Assembly: GCA_023053685.1 (NCBI GenBank)
Contig: JALIGW010000029.1
Location: 2,021,001 to 2,085,000, forward strand
Length of the DNA: 64,000 bases
Source of the DNA: Diadophis punctatus similis
Taxonomy: Eukaryota; Chordata; Lepidosauria; Squamata; Dipsadidae
Direction of reading: 5' to 3'
Every line of letters starts with the position of its first letter. Position 1 is the first letter of the stretch. The notes below the pieces were generated by a model. It searched no databases, was not told the origin of the DNA, and saw only the letters and a list, made by a program, of their open reading frames with translations. The position numbers were made by a program, and so were the translations under genes. Shown here in pieces: positions 1 through 21,972 of the stretch.

Positions 1-3000
1 GGACGTAGACCAGTATTCTCAGTTCATCACTGATTCCCTGAAGAGAACCAAGAGCAGAGAATTTGTCCCCTCCCAGGAGGAAATACAAGCACTTATCGCT
101 CGGGAGGAAATGACCACTACGGTCTATTGCCACGGAGGAGGTTCCTGTCAGATCACTATCAATTCTCACACCAGTGCAGGGGAGGTAAGAATAGAAGTTT
201 TTTTTTTAAGTTGGGCTGCTTAGGAACTCTATAATTGCTTTCTCTTCACTGATTGATCCAAAAAAGAATTAAAATATATAGGAAATAAAAACTCTCTCTT
301 CCCTTCTGATCAGCAGGCCACTTCTTTAGAAACTCTGTCTCAAAATGTACATTCTTTGTCCAATCTGTTTGTAGCTTTTCCCAATCATGTCTTATTGTCC
401 AATTCCGTTGTTGAACAATAATAGAATAACTTGGTTGGGCTCAACTTTCCTACTTTCTCTCTCTACTTTCAGGTGGTAGAGAAGCTGATCCGAGGGCTGG
501 CCATGGAAGACAGTCGGAATATGTTTGCCCTCTTTGAGCGCAATAAACATGTAGATAAAGCCATTGAGAGCCGGGTGATTGTAGCAGATGTTTTGGCCAA
601 GTTTGAGAGGTAGGAAAAATCACTATACTTGGACTTCAAGTGTGTAAGACATCTCTGTAAAGTTGAGTGTCCATAGTGTGAAAATACCCATACAAATTAT
701 TTAGGCCTCAGCCCCTCTATTTAAGTTTAGTCTTCATTTTTTGCTAAGAATTTAGTCTGTGTTTTTTGCTAAGAAGGCTATGGCTCATTTGCAATACCAT
801 GCTTCATATATCTAAATCTGTACTCACACAGAGTTACAAATAAATCCTGGACAATGGAGGACGAAGTGTTTTTAAGCCCCTTCTGTTCCCTTCCCCCACT
901 CCCCCAATGTGGGCCATATATTACCGTATTTTTCGGAGTATAAGACGCACCGGAGTATAAGACGCACCTTAGTTTTTGGGGAGGAAAATAGGGGGGAAAA
1001 TCTGCCTACCAGGTATTCATCTGGCTAGCATCCTTAGTCTGGTCAGCTTCAGCACATTATTTTATCCCCTGGTTAGGACTTAAAAAAACCTTCTTCCAGG
1101 TAGAGTAACAATGAAAGAGCCTGCAAGCCAGTAAGAGCTGGGAAGATCGTTAGCACCTGGTTAGGGCTAGAAAAAAAGCTTATTTGGAGCAAGTAGAGCA
1201 ATGAAAAAACTTAGGGCTGCAAAGACTTAGGGCTGGAAAAACATTCTTTGGAGAGAGTAACAATGAAAAAGCCTGCAAGGTAAGAGCTGGGAAGATCTGT
1301 TAGCACCTAGTTAGGGCTGGGGAAAAAAGCTACATTCGAAGTATAAGACGCACCCAAATTTTCAGCCACTTTTAGGGAGGAAAAAGGTGCGTCTTATACT
1401 CCGAAAAATATGGTACCTCATTAGCTATAATGCCTAAAGTCACTTGCCACAAACAGTATCAACATCTCATAACTTGCCTTTTCCCACTCATGCTGCTATT
1501 TGCAGTGATACGGAAATGTTGGTGGTGTACAATGTGCTGAGCTCTTCTAAATGTTACGGAAGGAGTTGCAAGAAGTAGTTTTCAGTAACATTCCTGTGTC
1601 GTCTTCGTCGTTGTCTTGATCCATAATCCAAATGATCACCAAACTCTCCTCCTATGTGTTTAGACTTTCTGGATCTATGGAAGAGGATGTGGACGGCCAT
1701 TGGCAGCTGTATTTTAAACTCTATTGCTTTCTCGATGTTGAAAATGTTCCCAAGGAGGGAGTAGAATTTGCCTTTATGTTTGAGCAGGTAAGCCTCCCAT
1801 GAGACAGACTAAGCAGCTAGATTCATACAACTTCATTGGGTCAAGGATGGATGTAGCATGTTAGCAAATGACAGAACTTAACCAACAGTGGGATTGGAGA
1901 GGTTTCCTTGTAGCCCAAGGAGCCTGTTTTAGGTGAAATGGCCCTCCGTTTGTTAGCAATGCCAAGCAAACTCAATCAATAATTGGCAATTTTTTAAAGC
2001 TCACCCAGTTAGTCCTTGACAAAAAATTGGAGATAACGGGAGGCTGAAAAATATATCAATTTCAGAGTTCAATACCAATAGCTTGAGGAGGTGTTGAGCA
2101 TCAGAACACACCTCAAGCTGTTGCTGCCTTCTATGCAGCCAGTTGGAAAGGGGGCAATGAAGTGATAAAGCCTTGCTTGCATTCCATAGATAGGAAGCTT
2201 AATAAAAAACCAAACAGAATTGGAAAAAAAATAGGTGGGAATTCCATATTCCCTAAAATGGAAGCTTTTGATGCAGTTAGTGAGAGTATATGCTGCCAGG
2301 AGCATTGATCAGGACTGGGTTAGGAGCTGACTGGGCCAAAGATTTTACGTCAACAGATCAGGTAGTTGGTGTTTAGATGGATCAGACTGAGCTGAAAAGA
2401 ATTAGCCTGCTTTGGCACATTGCTGCGAACAAACCAGATTGATCTACGTTATCTGAGAAAACAAGACACGAATCATAATTACAATAAAACGGAATTCCAA
2501 AGTCAGGAGAATCTATGCTATTGAACATCTTACAGGTTTTAATCATCATAACTGCAAGCTCACATTTTGCACATTTCAGTACTAATATCACCTGTGAGGT
2601 ATATCCTGAAATGTCATACTATTTACTATACTGCACTCCACTATAAACAAATATAAAAGGTTGGGAATAATTGTTACTTATGACTTTTTAACAGGCGCAT
2701 GAAAGTCTCATTGATGGTCACTTCCCCGGCCCAGAGGAGACCCTGCAACACTTGGCATCACTGAGACTGCAGTATCTTTATGGGGACTATTTCAAAACCT
2801 CCTGGTCCCTCGACAGCGTCTATCCAGTGAACCGTCTGAAGTCGAAAATTCTGCAGTCAATGAAGAGTAGCGGCTCCAGCAGCCAAGTTCTGGAGAGAAG
2901 GCGAACTAGCTTCCTGGAGGGCACTCTGAAGCGGGGCTTCAAGACAGGCTCGGTGAAGAAGCAAAAAGTGGAAGAGGAGCAGATGGTAGAGATGTGGGTG

Positions 3001-4882
3001 AAAGAAGAACTGTCAGCAGCTCGGGCCAGCATAATGGAAAAGTGGAACAAGCTGCAAGGGTTGCTACAGCAACAGGCCATGGTGGCTTACATGGCAATCA
3101 TGAAAGAATGGCCAGGTTACGGCTCCACCCTCTTTGACGTTGAGGTAAGAGCAGACATGGAAGCATGTGTGGGATAAAAGCACTGTGATGCTCAGCAGCA
3201 GCACTATCTCTACATACCTCCATAGCCCAAGTGTCGTGCTGATGTTTTGTGTTTCCCCCCACAATCTGTTAATTGGTTTTGGTGCGTGTGTGAAATACTG
3301 GCCTCTATCACGAATTCTGTGTTCCATTTGGACAAACAATTCAAGGAAGGAAACATAGCATGAAACAAAAGGTTTTGCCTTTTCAGTATTCCCAGCTGCC
3401 AAGGAAGGAAGGAAGAAAAGGAGGGACAAGGTAAAGAAGAAAACTGGGATGGCAATAAGGAAAAGAAGGAAGCTGGATGTGAACATGCAATATGCATGCT
3501 GGCGATTCTAGATTTGTGTTGTGAGATTCAGATGACACCTTTTGTATTCAGGATCATAGGAAAGTTACTTGGTTTCTGGAATCACCTGCTCATCTTTGTT
3601 TTGTGACTGGATGTGCCCACTATGAAAATCACTTTGTGATCTAGCATTTGCACATGTGCCCGGGATATTTTTCTAAAAATTCCTACTATGCCCCTTTGCT
3701 CAAAATGTCTTAGATACCGTATTTTTGGAGTATAAGACGCACCTTTTTCCTCCCTAAAAGAGGCTGAAAATTTGGGTGTGTCTTATACTCTGAATGTAGC
3801 TTTTTCGGAGCTTTTTTCCAGCCCTAACTAGGTGCTAACGATCTTCCCAGCTCTTACCTTGCAGGCTTTTTCGTTGTTACTCTCTCCGAAGAAGGTTTTT
3901 CCAGCCCTAAGTCTTTGCAGGGTTTTTTTCATTGCTCTACTTGCTCCGAATAAGTTTTTTTCTAGCCCTAACCAGGTGCTAACAATCTTCCCAGCTCTTA
4001 CCAGCTTGCAGGCTCTTTCATTGTTACTCTCTCCGAAAAAGGTTTTTTTAAGTCCTAATTTAAGTCCAGGGGATAAAATAATGTGCTGAAGCTGACCAGA
4101 CTAAGGACGCTAGCCAGATGAATACCTGGTAGGCAGATTTCCCCCCCCTATTTTCCTCCCCAAAAACTAAGGTGCATCTTATACTCTGGTGCGTCTTATA
4201 CTCCAAAAAATACGGTAATTCTCTCACACCTAAGTGAACAGTTTCTAAACTACCTTTTATGCATGTTATTTCAGCATCTTTATTTTTTAAAAAAATATTA
4301 CATTGTTGTATTATCCCTGTTAAGAACGGTACCTATTCTTCAATAACTTGCTGAAGAACTTGTGTGATATAGAAGTCAAGAAGCTCAATAGAGAACTGTA
4401 AAGTTCCAGATTCAAATTTTCACTTGGCCCCAGAAACGTTCAACACTAAGCTGGGATTTTAACAGGGGTGGCTTCTTTCACAATTCATTGCTTCAGTTAC
4501 AACAGTGGCTCTTAATACGGTATATTCCGATGTCCTGTCTGGATAAAGGACTATTTTTGTTGGGATAGGAAAGTGTGTTGAGTCCAGTTGCTAGAATTTG
4601 GCACTAGATGGTATACAGAGCATACACACCTGAGCTAGTAACTTGCTGGGGGGGGGGGGGTTCTGAAAGACATCCTTAAATGATAGATTTGCATTTGCAA
4701 AACATTTATTTCAAGTTCCATCTTCCTTCCCTTTCCAAAGTTCCCATTGCTCCTTTTCCAATTGATCCCACACATTTAGTAACTCTTAAAGTGATATTAG
4801 TAGCTAAAAAACCTCAGCACAAAGTGTAGAACAAGCTAAGGCCTGGATAATTTCATATCTATCATTCTCTCTCCCTCTCTCT

Positions 4883-4952
<70 letters not shown>

Positions 4953-6556
4953 CCCTCCCCTCCCCTCCCCTCCCCTCCCTGTTTATAATTGGAGAAGTCC
5001 TTGTATTAAAAGATAGCATAGAAAATTTCTGAGTAAAGAAACCATTTTGATGTAATACTTTTCATCTGTTGTTTTGAGAAATATTTACAAAAAGCACTAG
5101 TGGTAAAAGACAAGGATTGAAGGAGCCTGAAGCTGGAGCAGGGGAAAGATCTGTTTATACATCACATACTTCCTGTCAATTTTGGCCAAAAGCAGTTTCC
5201 TCAGTTATACCATCCCTGTTTGCTAACACTTCTTGGTTCTTTTCGTATAGTGCAAAGAAGGGGGCTTTCCAAATGACCTTTGGCTCAGCGTCAATACAGA
5301 GAATGTGTCGTTGTACAAACGGGGAGAGCCAAAGCCTCTGGAAACTTTCCAGTATGAGCAGATCATCTTCTTTGGAGCTCCCCAGCCCAACACCTTCAAG
5401 CTGACTGTGGATGAAAGAGAGATGTACTTTGAAACTCCCCAGGTACATTTTTGGCCATTCTTGTCTCAAGAATTTAAACAGTTCAAAAATGACTCTTCTA
5501 AGGCAGGATGGGTTAGACCAGTGGTTCTCAAACATTTTGGTGACAGGACCCCTTGACATTCTTAAAAAGTGATTGAAAAAGGATTCTAGTACAGTAAACC
5601 TATCAATATACACACTATACTAGGTATTAAAACTGAGAAAGCAGGAAACAAGCTACAAACTTTTAATATAGCTTTGGATAATCGTGGATTGATCAGCAAG
5701 GGCTTCTGAGTAATAGTGAGAAAAATAATCTTTTAAAACTGCCGTAGTTAGCTTTCTCTGAATTCCTTTCCTTTTCTAAGATGATGATAGCAGTACAAAT
5801 GAATTTTTTATCTCTTTATTTATACCTCATATCTCAAGCTGTAAAATGGGCATTTTAAGCAGTTACTAAAACATTGAAGAAAGGTAGAATTTTAATAATG
5901 ACCTAAAAACTGTTTAGCAACGACAGTATCAGGACAGAAAGCTTTAATTGATTACTTGATTTAGCCACTCTAATACCTGTGTGCTGATTTCATCTTCTGT
6001 TACTTCCAGCCAGTGCAATTGTTATTTATGCTTATTGGAAATTATAGATGCTACATATCAGTACACATCTGGGAAACCCTAAATTGCATATTGGAGGCTT
6101 ATATTTCAATCACAATCTAGCATGAGTCCTGGGGGTGCAGTGGTTAGACTGCAGTACTGCAGGCTACTTCTGCTGGCTGCCTGCAGTTTGGCTCAAGGTT
6201 GACTCAGCCTTCCATCCTTCCAAGGTCGATAAAATGAGGACCCAGATTGATGGAGGCAATATGCTGACTCCGTAAACAGCTTAAGAGAGGGCTGTGAAGC
6301 AGTGTATAAGTCTAAGTGCTATTTCTATCTCTAGCATTGTTGTTTTGTAAAATATGTCTTCAACTTGTCTTGGAGCCTGTGAGAATCCACAGTGGTATCA
6401 TAGTTTACTAAAGGGGTCTGATAATTCTCTTTATTTCATTAGGTGGGAGAAATAATTAAAATCATGAAGGCCTACATCAACATGATTGTGAAGAAATGCT
6501 GTAGCATCAGATCAGCCACCAGCTTGGACAGCCATGGGAGTATCTGGATGAGGTGA
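1..6556 (+). CDS. MYO10: Unconventional myosin-X-like, C-terminal MyTH4-FERM part (5' partial, six exons)
   Basis: Seen: exons 1-184 (cut by the window edge), 473-609, 1664-1787, 2695-3144, 5251-5442 and 6443-6556 join in frame with AG/GT borders into about 399 residues ending in TGA at 6554-6556. The product starts near the end of a MyTH4 domain. A FERM domain follows, containing the stretches TVYCHGGGSCQITINSH, RGLAMEDSRNMFALFE, RRTSFLEGTL and KEWPGYGSTLFDVE. Family knowledge: myosin-X is an actin motor of filopodia whose MyTH4-FERM tail binds integrins, microtubules and netrin receptors. From memory, the last exons (IVKKCCSIRSATSLDSHG and a terminal WMR) differ clearly from conserved MYO10, and the neighbours AIP and MTCH2 are not those of mammalian MYO10. 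I therefore favour a myosin-X paralogue over the orthologue. The motor, IQ and PH regions lie upstream of the window. It converges with AIP. Confidence 0.85.
924..1413. mobile_element. TA-flanked MITE, 'TATAAGACGCACC' family, copy 1
   Basis: 490-bp element in a myosin intron. It begins CCGTATTTTTCGGAGTATAA and ends with the inverse (CTCCGAAAAATATGG), with TA on both sides (922-923 and 1414-1415), as for Tc1/mariner-type insertions. The interior has repeated subsegments around GGGCTGGAAAAA. No coding capacity. Confidence 0.8.
3717..4215. mobile_element. TA-flanked MITE, 'TATAAGACGCACC' family, copy 2
   Basis: 499-bp relative of the element at 924-1413, inserted in the opposite orientation in the next myosin intron and flanked by TA (3715-3716, 4216-4217). 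The interior is the reverse complement of copy 1 over most of its length. Confidence 0.8.
4869..4979. repeat. (TC)n and (CCCCT)n microsatellite
   Basis: A pure TC run passes into repeated CCCCT units, in a myosin intron between the exons ending 3144 and starting 5251. Confidence 0.95.
6128..6345 (+). mobile_element. Sauria-type SINE, copy 1
   Basis: A tRNA-like head (GTGCAGTGGTTAGACTGCAG), the block GACTCAGCCTTCCATCCTTC, and a tail TATAAGTCTAAGTGCTATTT match the squamate Sauria SINE layout. It lies in the last myosin intron. Confidence 0.8.
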
Positions 6557-7178
6557 TTGGATTTGCAGAGTTAATTATGCTGCTGAGAAGGACCTGTGGT
6601 GTGACTCAGCCAAATTTGTAGCAGATTCGTTTTGTAAGAAAATGTTACTCCAGAATTCTCCTTCCAGCATCTTTCCCGACAGACACACAAAGGGTTAGGG
6701 TTGAACATCCAGACCTTTCATAATTAAAATTAGAACATCACAGGCTAGATCCTGAGACAGTTTTATGTGGGGTTTTCCTGAGCCCACTCTTGTGGGTCAG
6801 ATCTTACTGCAAGGACAACGCAAGAGCCATTTTTTTGCTTGAAAGATCATCATGTGAAAACCTTTTCTGCAATAAAAGCAGCAGGAAAGTTGCTAAGTTA
6901 ATATCAGCAAGAATTCCACACCCGAAAGAGATTTTGTTAGCTCTTCTCCTTGGGTGGAGCATGTGTGATTTCTCAGGAATGGGCTGCTACATCTCAACAG
7001 ACTTCATCTTCCCAAGACTGTTACTATCTCCAGTGGCTTCAAGCAATGACTTCAGCGTCCAAATCAGTTTTCAGTACTCCGTCTGTAGGCTTGGGACTCC
7101 TGCTTGCATTGGAGATCGGCTATCACAAGGCCGCATAAATGTAAAGACATGGCATTTTTCCTTCTTGAAGTCCTTCGT

Positions 7179-8342
7179 AATTTTTCATGCTGCATGTTTG
7201 GGGAAATGCCACTTAGTAGAAAAATACTTACCTGGTTCATTCAGAGGATAAAGTCAAATTTTATATTCATCTGTATGCTGCAAACTCTCTTTCTTCCTTG
7301 GCAAGGAGTTTGGACTTTGCAGTATTTTTTTTAACGTTTTGTTTTTCTGCACTGCCATCATATATAAGTGATGGGAAGAACTGGTGGCAGAAATAGCCTG
7401 AGTGCATTCTCCTCTGGTCTGATGCCTCCTAGATATGTTGATGAAATTGTAACTGAATATAACTAAAGGGTGCCAGACTGGAGACAGATACTCGTGAGCC
7501 TAAGGTTAAATGTGATTTGTGTAGAAAATAACACATTGGCTCACTTGCACTGAAAATATTTTTGAAAACCCTCAAAACAAAATACTGTGATAAAATGCTC
7601 TGAATTCCTTGCTAAGAAAATAGAGGCTCTGAACTCTCGATACTGTTTCTGCAAAATAAACAGGTTTATCTTCAGATCTAATTTATCTGGGTTTGATAGC
7701 AACAAGAAATTAGGGACATCATGGAGCCCGTCTCAAAGTATGAACATCTGGTGCTCTCGGTGCTGTCCAGAGGCTTTGGATTAAAACTTCCCCCAGCCCC
7801 TTTCTGTCTATGGCAGCTGAGACTAAAAAGAATCAAAATATCAGAGAGCACAATGTTATCTAGCCTCTGTCCCAATGTAAGTATTATTTCAGAGTTTATA
7901 ATTGAGACATCCCAGGCTCTTGAATTGTGTGCCCCTGCCCAATCCTGAATTTATATTACTTTCGGTCATAGTACAAATATTTGTCACTCATAATACAGCT
8001 AAGCAACATTTCTCAGACTGGGCTTTCTCCTGATGCATGAACTTCAGCTCTTGGATTTCCCAAAGGGGTGTGTGTGTGTGTTTTTCAAGAGGCAACTGGA
8101 CTTTCTGATTTTTCTTTGAAGACGTTTCGCTTCTTATCCAAGAAGCTTCTTCGGCTCCATAGACATTCAGCTCTTGAAGTTCCCCAGGCTGAGGAATGCT
8201 GAACTAGAGATGTCCACCTACCACCTTCTGGGAATTTTACATGCTGCATGTTTGGGGAAGTGCCACGTGACAGAAAAACATTCATCTGGTTCATTCAAAG
8301 GATAAGGTTACATTTTATATCCAACTCTGTGCTGCAGAATGT
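7179..8342. repeat. Dispersed direct duplicate downstream of the myosin
   Basis: 7179-7289 and 8233-8342 share ATGCTGCATGTTTGGGGAA, then CTGGTTCATTCA and AGGATAA at matching spacing, with moderate divergence. The source is unknown. Confidence 0.7.
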
Positions 8343-11300
8343 CCAGCCCTACCAGAACCCATAAAAAATGGACCTCTGCAAAAAAGGATTTCCCAGTGAC
8401 CTTCCATCCCCTCCTGTCTCTGGGATTGCAAATGAGGAACATGACCAGATGAATAAAATTTCAGATGACCACAATTGTCATCTTTTCATTCTCTGCCACA
8501 ATGGAGGAACAATTAGAAACAAACCCCCCCCCCCCAAATATTTGGTGCATGTAATGTGATTACATTGGTCAGGCTGGGATCTAAACTTCACAATGCATCT
8601 CTCTATAGACATTGCCTTAATATGCCAGACTGAGTCCCATTCAATTGCCCTTCCTTGCATCTTTTCTGTTTCTGAACATGGAACCGGGGAGACCGGTAGA
8701 AGAGACATTTGACCTTAGTTTTTTGGCTCAGTATGTTGACAAGGATAGGCTTCCTCTCAACCGAGTGCCCTCCTAATGGATCAAGAATTTCCAGTCACTG
8801 CAGCTGGCATGTTGTATATTGGAGCGTGCCAATTAAGTTTTCACACATTGAAGGGCACCACTTGGAGGAATCCTGGACTTCAGTCTCCATGATATATTGC
8901 TCTGCTCCCTTGAACCTGCAATACTACTGTACTGCTATAGCCTGGCTCACGGGTTGCTGCAGGCAGCTGAAACCCAATTGGGAATGTAACAGACATGAAT
9001 TGTATTGCAGATTTATTTCTGCACTTCTCTGTTTAATTTGTAACTGGCTTTACAAAATGGAGGTTTAATAAATTATTGATTGCATAATTATTTTCCTTTA
9101 GGGTTTTTTTTTTTGTTTAAAGACTTAGTTTGAAGCAATGAAATACCTCTTGTGATTTCCCTCCCTCCCCCCATCATAATCAACATTGCTTTTTAGAAAC
9201 TCCAAAACATTTATTAACATCTAATTTGGTAAGAAAAAATGCTTTGTGATCAGAATTTGACTGAGGATATTAAAACAGCTCTCCCTGGGCCATGTTTTGG
9301 TAATTAAAAAAAAAAATCACTTCCGGGGAAGAAGAATCAGCACATGCTTCCTTAAAATGTTATAATCTTGTTTGATTTCCCATAGGACTTGCTTAACCCC
9401 TATCTAAACTCCTGAACAGATCAGCCTTATGTGACCTGGCCTCATCCAATTAAACTACTCTATTTCTAGTTCAACTTGTTAAAAATACCTTTTCATAAGT
9501 TCTTAGAACATTATGAACGCTCTTCTCAGTAGCAGCTCAAAGCAAAATAGATAAAACGGGTCCTAAGATGAGCAAAATTTCAAGCTTCTATTTCCACTAA
9601 CATTTTTTTTGTACAGAACTCTAAACTCTAATCTGTTAAATCACAGTAATGCATGACAAGGCTGCAAGAACAATGAGGTGTGTGCACTTCATGATGGTCT
9701 TTTCCACTTTCTCTGCTCTTAATTCTGACCCCGGAGATACAGGCCAGGCACAAAGGGGAACAAGTTCACAAGCCATCCAAGGCACAAGAAAACACGCTGT
9801 ACAATATAGATGTAAGCCCCTGTATTATACTCCTAATTTGGTTGGCCTCTCATTTTCCCTGAAAGACAGCTATTGATTCAGGGATGTGCAGGCAGAAAGA
9901 CAGGCTTGTGGAAGGGGAAGGTGCCTTTGCTAACGGCAACACTATCAAGCAACACAAATTAGTGGAAAGCTGTACCGTCCTGTTAAAGCCACACTTTAAA
10001 GAAGCCACACAGATAATATCCGAGAGGAAAATACTTTTTTTTTAAATTTGAACTGTGTTACATGTTGCCTTCTGTCAGCACATGGAGGCTTTGCATCACA
10101 AAACACTTTAGTAATGGATTCTCCTTTCCATCACTGGCCATCCTTTATGAGTGCTGAAGACGCACCCATAAATTTCATCATCGTCATCACCAGGCAACTC
10201 TGGTCTAGAAGCTATCAAAAGCACATTTTTATTCTACAAGAGCTCACAAAAGAAGGCACAGCAAATAGCAGCCAAGAACTAACATCTGGAGAGCAGCTCT
10301 AGCTATACAAATGCACAGCTTTACCAACATTTGGAAAATACACAGGGAAACCAGGTGTATTTTCTTCCGAGGAGTCATGGATTGGATTGAGATTAGTTTA
10401 TGTGAACTCGGGGGAGGTCCCTTGAAATAAAAAGTAAATCATGAAATCCCCTGCAATTTAGGAAGAGAAATACATATAGACTAGATCTAATTCATGGCCC
10501 TTAAAAGGAGGCGATGATGAACAATTTTAGCAGTAAAATTGGTGAACTGTCAGCTACAGGTCTATCTGGAGAGATTCACAGGCAACTTTGGCAATAGAAA
10601 TTTTGAGGAGGCAGGATGGAAGGAAACATCCCTGTCCTGTCTCCAGTAGGAAACCATTCTCGGTCTCATCCACCACAGGAAAGAAAAAAAGAAATTTTCT
10701 CCTGCTCTACATAGCTCAGCTTCTTCATTTAGGTCCTCAGGCTGTGCTTCCCAAAGGCAGCCCAAAGTCAGCTAGAGTTCCCAATTATGGAAAGCTGCAT
10801 TCACCAGACGTGTCCCTTGTTCTGGTCTTATGAAGGAACATTTTTCACCCTGTCTCCTGGCCGCAATCAATAGCTAAGACGCACACAGAGACACATGGAT
10901 ACAAACACACTAAGCAGGTCCTTGATCCTAGACTGGAAAGCTGCCAAGAAAATTTGTGAGAGGGGTTGAAAGATGCCCCAGCCCCACTCCCAGCAGCAAC
11001 GGCAAATGACTACTATTCTTCATTACTTGGGAATGAGGAGTGGACTGGGAAGCCTAGCTCCTAGGTGGGGCCTTCGCTCTCAGCCACTACTCTGCATCAT
11101 CAAAAGCAAGGCAGTCAATAGTGAGGCTCCAGTTTGTAGTAGTGAGGATTTTCTTGTCCAAATCCAGCAAGGTAATCCCCAAACAATTCCTCCAACACAC
11201 AGCACACACAAACACACCCTGGGGAAACTCGGCTGCAGAGTTTTCCTTGTCAACCACCACTTCCACAGCCCAAGCTGAGGCTGGTTTCTGTTAAAAAAAA

Positions 11301-11656
11301 CAACAACCGCTCAGGACTGCCCACGCCCATCTCCCCCTTCTCGCTCCGCTCAAGGAGGGGCACATTTTGAACAAGGAGTGGCCGCAGAACCGAAATCCAG
11401 GGACTGCTTTGCCAGTAACTGCTACTAATGGAGGAAAGTTGGCATTCAAGAAGTGATGATTTTATAGCGGAGATTTCTAAAGCAGTCGAAAGCTATTGAT
11501 GGGGTGGGAGTACAGCACACTACTCCAATAAGTAGATGAGATAGGCCAGCTAGCATCACCTTTGCTCCTATAGCTTCTACGAGAGAGAAGGAAGGAAATA
11601 TTTAATCTTATTTTAATTAGGAAGCCACGCCCACCAGGTCTCTCTCTCTCTCTCTT

Positions 11657-11667
11657 GTATATAAAAC
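11657..11667 (+). promoter_or_regulatory. Canonical TATA box of unknown gene
   Basis: TGTATATAAAA follows a (TC)n run and a GCCACGCCCACC KLF/Sp1-type box (about 11622-11633). No recognised exon is downstream; the nearest long open frame on + starts at 11921. Confidence 0.35.
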
Positions 11668-12657
11668 CTAAGTAGCGTTGGGTGGGAACTCAAAAGTCCC
11701 TTGGCAGGCAAACTACAGCAGCTCCACCAATCCAAGGCTGGGAAGCGACAATACACATCTCTCCAACTCAGATTCGACCAGCACGGGATTGCGCAGCTCC
11801 CAGGGCTGGACTGAGGAGTTTGCCAGCACAACCACCTCACTACAGCAGACATAAGCTCCTGCCTTTCTCTCAAGATATACTTTGCTTTTCCCTTCTTAAC
11901 CTGCAACGGAGACGCTCTCTATGCTTCTTTTAGACAGGAAAGTTGTGGGTGGGGGATTACTGGGTGTAATCCTATATGTTCAAGTAGCAGCAAAGATTGA
12001 GGAAAGGGCTTTGCATGACTCTCAAGAGAGGGAGCAGGGATGCTATTCAAGAGCCCATCACCCCTCAGATGTGTCGTTACTGGCGTCCCCTTTTCTCTTG
12101 CCCACATCCACAGACGTGGAAGCCGCTGCTGCTTCTAGAGATCAGATGCTCCTATGCCCAGTCTTTCCTCTAGCAGCCGAAAGGAGATTTGGAGATGGAA
12201 AAGAAGCCTCGATTCAAAGCAAACCCTCCAGCCAGAGCTTCTGCCAGCCCTTTCGTAAGACATCAGCCCAAGAAAGTAACTTTCCTTCCTTGTGCTCAGA
12301 TGACCAAAAGGCACCATGTGTGGCGAAACAGGAGAATAAAATCAATTACAGGAGAAAGATTGGCTCCCACCTAAGTGGCAGATACATTTCTGGGCATGCT
12401 TGCCACCCTGCTTTGGCTTGGAGAATCTGAAATGCTTTCTTGCCGTATCTAACCCTGGCAGTAGCAAATAGTGCTATTGGCACGGAGAGTACAAACACTG
12501 TTGGCAAGAAAAGCTGGCTCCCTCCAAGGTTGGTGTGGAGGGTGGGGATAAGCCTGACAAGGAGCCACACACCACATTTACACAACTTCTCCCCGGACAG
12601 GCTCAGATATAAAGCCAGAGCTGTCCTGAGCAAGAGCATCAGCAGCCGGTCCAAGGA

Positions 12658-21229
<8,572 letters not shown>

Positions 21230-21569
21230 GATGGCTTCTCGCCCGATTCGCCTTCGAAGTCTTCGTGGGATTTGGATGGCCGAACTTCGCTCGTCTTCTT
21301 CCAGATGCGCTCGTCTTTTTCCGTATCCGGTTCTCGGACACATCCGTTAGCTATCGGAACTTTTCGGAAAGACTCGGGCGGAGCGTTTGATCTAACGCAA
21401 AGAGGTAGAGTTTCCGAATGACGAGCGGACCGCGGGAAAGACGAATCTCTACTAAGCAGGGAGCTGGGACGCGTTAGTATTATTCAACACTAAATAACAT
21501 AGAGTAGTGCTTCCACTTGGGACAGCATAGAGTAGTGTTTTCACATGGTCACTACACTATTAAAAAGAT

Positions 21570-21972
21570 GTTGAGACTCTAGAAAGAGTGCAGAGAAGAC
21601 TTTAGGGGACTTTAGGGCATGGCTAGTCTAGTGAAGAGAAGGACCAGGGGAGGCATGTTCCAATATTTTAGTTGCTGCCACAGAGAGGAAGGGGTCAAGC
21701 TATTTTTCAAGGCACCTGAAGGCCAGACAAGGAATAATGGATGGAAACTGATCAAGGAGAGATTCAACCTAGAAATAAGGAGAAATTTTCTGACAGTGAG
21801 AACAGTCAATCAATGGAACAGCTTGCCTTCGGAAGTTGTGGGAGCTTCATCACTGGAGACTTTCAAGAAGAGATTTGACTGCCATCTGTCAGAAATGGTG
21901 TAGGATCTCCAGCTTGGGCAGGGGTTTGGACTAGATGACCTACAAGGTCCCTTCCAACTCTGTTAATCTGAG
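21570..21972 (+). mobile_element. CR1-type LINE 3' end
   Basis: A frame from 21619 encodes the end of a non-LTR reverse transcriptase protein (RRNFLTVRTVNQWNSLPSEV, then LETFKKRFDCHL). The typical CR1 3' end GACTAGATGACCTACAAGGT follows. It is 5' truncated and lies about 340 bp upstream of AIP exon 1. Confidence 0.75.

Larger units (their letters stand above)
6557..12657. other. Tail-to-tail spacer between the myosin and AIP
   Basis: About 6.1 kb separate two converging stop codons. The myosin side has plus-strand AATAAA hexamers near 6871, 7654 and 8451. It also holds a duplicated ~110-bp segment (7179-7289 and 8233-8342), one arm of a fold-back repeat (about 8085-8170) and a C13 tract near 8526. 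From about 9.6 kb to AIP I see no familiar repeat and no recognisable exon, only a TATA box at 11657 and unsupported open frames. Confidence 0.6.

Noticed and set aside
4804..5019. Open frame with alternating R and E
   Set aside because: Produced by the TC/GA microsatellite in a myosin intron.
11921..12430. 169-codon plus frame downstream of the TATA box
   Set aside because: No recognisable domain and no match I can recall; kept only as part of an observation about the island, not as a gene.
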